6,206 nt of DNA from Sedimentisphaerales bacterium. Lineage in GTDB: Bacteria; Planctomycetota; Phycisphaerae; Sedimentisphaerales; SM23-30. The position numbers and the translations under genes were made by a program. The notes under the pieces were generated by a model, which worked only from the letters and a program-made list of their open reading frames with translations, did no database searches and was not told where the DNA came from. The stretch is taken from NCBI GenBank assembly GCA_030636065.1, contig DAOVXR010000113.1, positions 1 through 6,206 of the forward strand, read 5' to 3'. Below, piece by piece: positions 5,146-6,206 of the stretch (positions are counted from its first letter, which is position 1; each line of letters begins with the position of its first letter).

Positions 5146-6206
5146 TTACTCCTTAGTATGTTTCTTTTTCTGTTGTTGTCGTAGTGCGTCAACGCGTTTC
5201 CTCGCGTCGCGGTAATTATAATCAATCTGAGCTACTTTGCGATAATAATTCAGGGCGTCTTCCGGTTTTTCGTCGGCTTCGTGTGAGCGGCCGAGATTGT
5301 AGAGCAGTTCCTTGGCCGTGGCGCTTTCCTTGTTTTCCAGCAGTTCATAGGCCTGCTCGAAGGTTTCCACCGCGTCGGCATACCATTTTTTGTAGAAGAA
5401 ACAGCCTCCGATACCGCTCAGGGCCTCTATTCGGTGACGGGGATCGCTACGCGCCTCCTGGAACAGCGGAATCGCCTCGTCGTATTTCCTGGCCATCATC
5501 AGCCGCTTGCCGTATTCATATTTCATCCGTAAATCCGTCGGATAGTTCTCAACGCAGAGTTTATAATGGGCCAGTTCTGTCTCTAAATGTTTCTGTGCGG
5601 CTTCGTTGTATTTTTGGGCTGTCTGTTTGTTATCGGGGTCCCGTTTGATCTGTTTTCGCAGGTTACGCATCCGCCGTGCCAGTTGCTTGTTGATGATTTC
5701 TCCGGCACGTTGCTTATGGCGAAATTGTTTCAGATCGATATATGCCTTTTCCAACACGCGGACAGCGTCATTTTCATTTTCATCCTCTTCCGTATCGCAT
5801 AGGGTGGCAACGAGTTTATCGATCTTGCCCGGTACGGTCGGTTCCAACTCGTATTCCTTGCGGGCCTCCTCAATAGCATCCCTCATCACATCGACCGAGC
5901 GTGTTGCCGCCTCCTGTATCTGTAGCTTTTCCTGGCTTTCGCGATCCTTGATACTGTCGCGAAAATCGGTCTCGTCGTCGTCGTAACGGCCCTGCTGGAG
6001 GGTTGTCTGAGCGGAAAGATCACGTACCGAATCCTTCAGGGTCGTATCTTTGGGTTTGATCTGCATAGCCAGTTGGCAGGCCTGCAAGGCTCGGTTATAG
6101 ACATCAAGTTTGGCATAGGTGTCGCGAAGGAATATATAGGTGTTAAATGACGGTTTATTGTGATGCATATTATGTTCGAATAGGATGTCAGCCATCCAGA
6201 TAGCGG
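5146..6206 (-). CDS. Tetratricopeptide repeat (TPR) protein, N-terminus beyond the window
   Basis: The frame is open from the right edge to a TAA at 5148-5146. A Met codon lies at 6195, but the reading frame continues upstream of it (Ala-Ile-Trp) to the edge without a stop, and the sequence after it enters directly into a TPR-like helix pair, so this Met is probably internal. Numbering from it, residues about 20-53 form one TPR (YIFLRDTYAKLDVYNRALQA, then IKPKD), 83-210 are a highly charged, probably coiled-coil helical region, and three further TPRs follow at about 222-255, 257-290 and 295-330 (LLYNLGRSHEADEKPEDALN). There is no membrane segment in the visible part. TPR proteins act as protein-interaction scaffolds; the specific partner is unknown. 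Location directly before rpsT and in the same frame as it suggests co-expression with ribosomal protein synthesis. Identity beyond TPR is not claimed. Confidence 0.88.
   Translation of the reverse strand, partial: AIWMADILFEHNMHHNKPSFNTYIFLRDTYAKLDVYNRALQACQLAMQIKPKDTTLKDSVRDLSAQTTLQQGRYDDDETDFRDSIKDRESQEKLQIQEAATRSVDVMRDAIEEARKEYELEPTVPGKIDKLVATLCDTEEDENENDAVRVLEKAYIDLKQFRHKQRAGEIINKQLARRMRNLRKQIKRDPDNKQTAQKYNEAAQKHLETELAHYKLCVENYPTDLRMKYEYGKRLMMARKYDEAIPLFQEARSDPRHRIEALSGIGGCFFYKKWYADAVETFEQAYELLENKESATAKELLYNLGRSHEADEKPEDALNYYRKVAQIDYNYRDARKRVDALRQQQKKKHTKE
5149..5154 (-). promoter_or_regulatory. Shine-Dalgarno sequence that fixes the TTG start of rpsT
   Basis: AAGGAG on the minus strand, six bases before the TTG at 5142, is the strongest ribosome binding site in the window; the other genes show weak ones or none. 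It is built from the Lys and Glu codons that end the upstream TPR gene, so ribosomes finishing that gene stop directly on the rpsT start region. Confidence 0.85.

Larger units (their letters stand above)
578..6206 (-). other. Predicted seven-gene leftward operon
   Basis: Seven genes run in one direction with spacings of 3, 37, 10, minus 22, 7 and 12 bases, and the first strong terminator lies after the last one (499-525). Such spacing is typical of a single transcription unit. The promoter is not in the window. Internal promoters before the HEPN gene or in the 37-base gap after rpsT cannot be excluded, so shorter transcripts may also exist. Confidence 0.65.

Noticed and set aside
6193..6195. 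ATG at 6195 as the true start of the TPR protein
   Set aside because: The frame remains open upstream to the edge, no ribosome binding site precedes the ATG, and the protein begins mid-repeat, so the gene is treated as partial.

Overview
The window looks like chromosomal DNA from a bacterium, probably a planctomycete of the Phycisphaerae/Sedimentisphaerales type. That assignment is an inference from the gene set, not a demonstrated placement: a long TPR protein directly ahead of rpsT, a CxxCxxCC protein with a GP..GY.W pattern, start sites mostly without Shine-Dalgarno sequences, and moderate base composition. All convincing genes lie on the minus strand, so the window is best read from right to left.

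Minus-strand order: (1) a TPR protein whose N-terminus lies beyond the right edge (5146-6206); (2) rpsT, ribosomal protein S20, with a TTG start and a strong Shine-Dalgarno sequence inside the end of the TPR gene (4864-5142); (3) a CDP-alcohol phosphatidyltransferase resembling phosphatidylinositol-phosphate synthases (3981-4826); (4) a HEPN-domain protein (3593-3970) and (5) an overlapping minimal nucleotidyltransferase (MNT; 3288-3614), together a HEPN/MNT toxin-antitoxin-type pair; (6) ubiE/menG, the quinone C-methyltransferase (2498-3280); (7) a 635-residue protein with about seven membrane segments and a helical TPR-like C-terminal half (578-2485). After its stop come an 8-bp tandem repeat (526-567) and a perfect hairpin with a T-run, a good intrinsic terminator (499-525). 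(8) Below that begins a YkgJ-type cysteine-cluster protein (1-447), cut by the left edge.

Genes 1 to 7 are separated by 3-37 bp or overlap, so they could form one operon joining ribosome, phospholipid, quinone and envelope functions. The MNT/HEPN pair is the accessory-looking part and fits so tightly that it may rely on operon transcription, on an internal promoter in the 3' end of the phosphatidyltransferase gene, or on both. No tRNA, rRNA, CRISPR array, IS element or phage gene was seen. No gene-free stretch exceeds 300 bases; the longest (448-577) holds the tandem repeat, the terminator and a possible promoter.

The points most worth a second look are the HEPN/MNT pair inside a housekeeping operon with an unusual HEPN motif layout, the unexplained membrane-TPR protein, and the tandem repeat that abuts the terminator hairpin.
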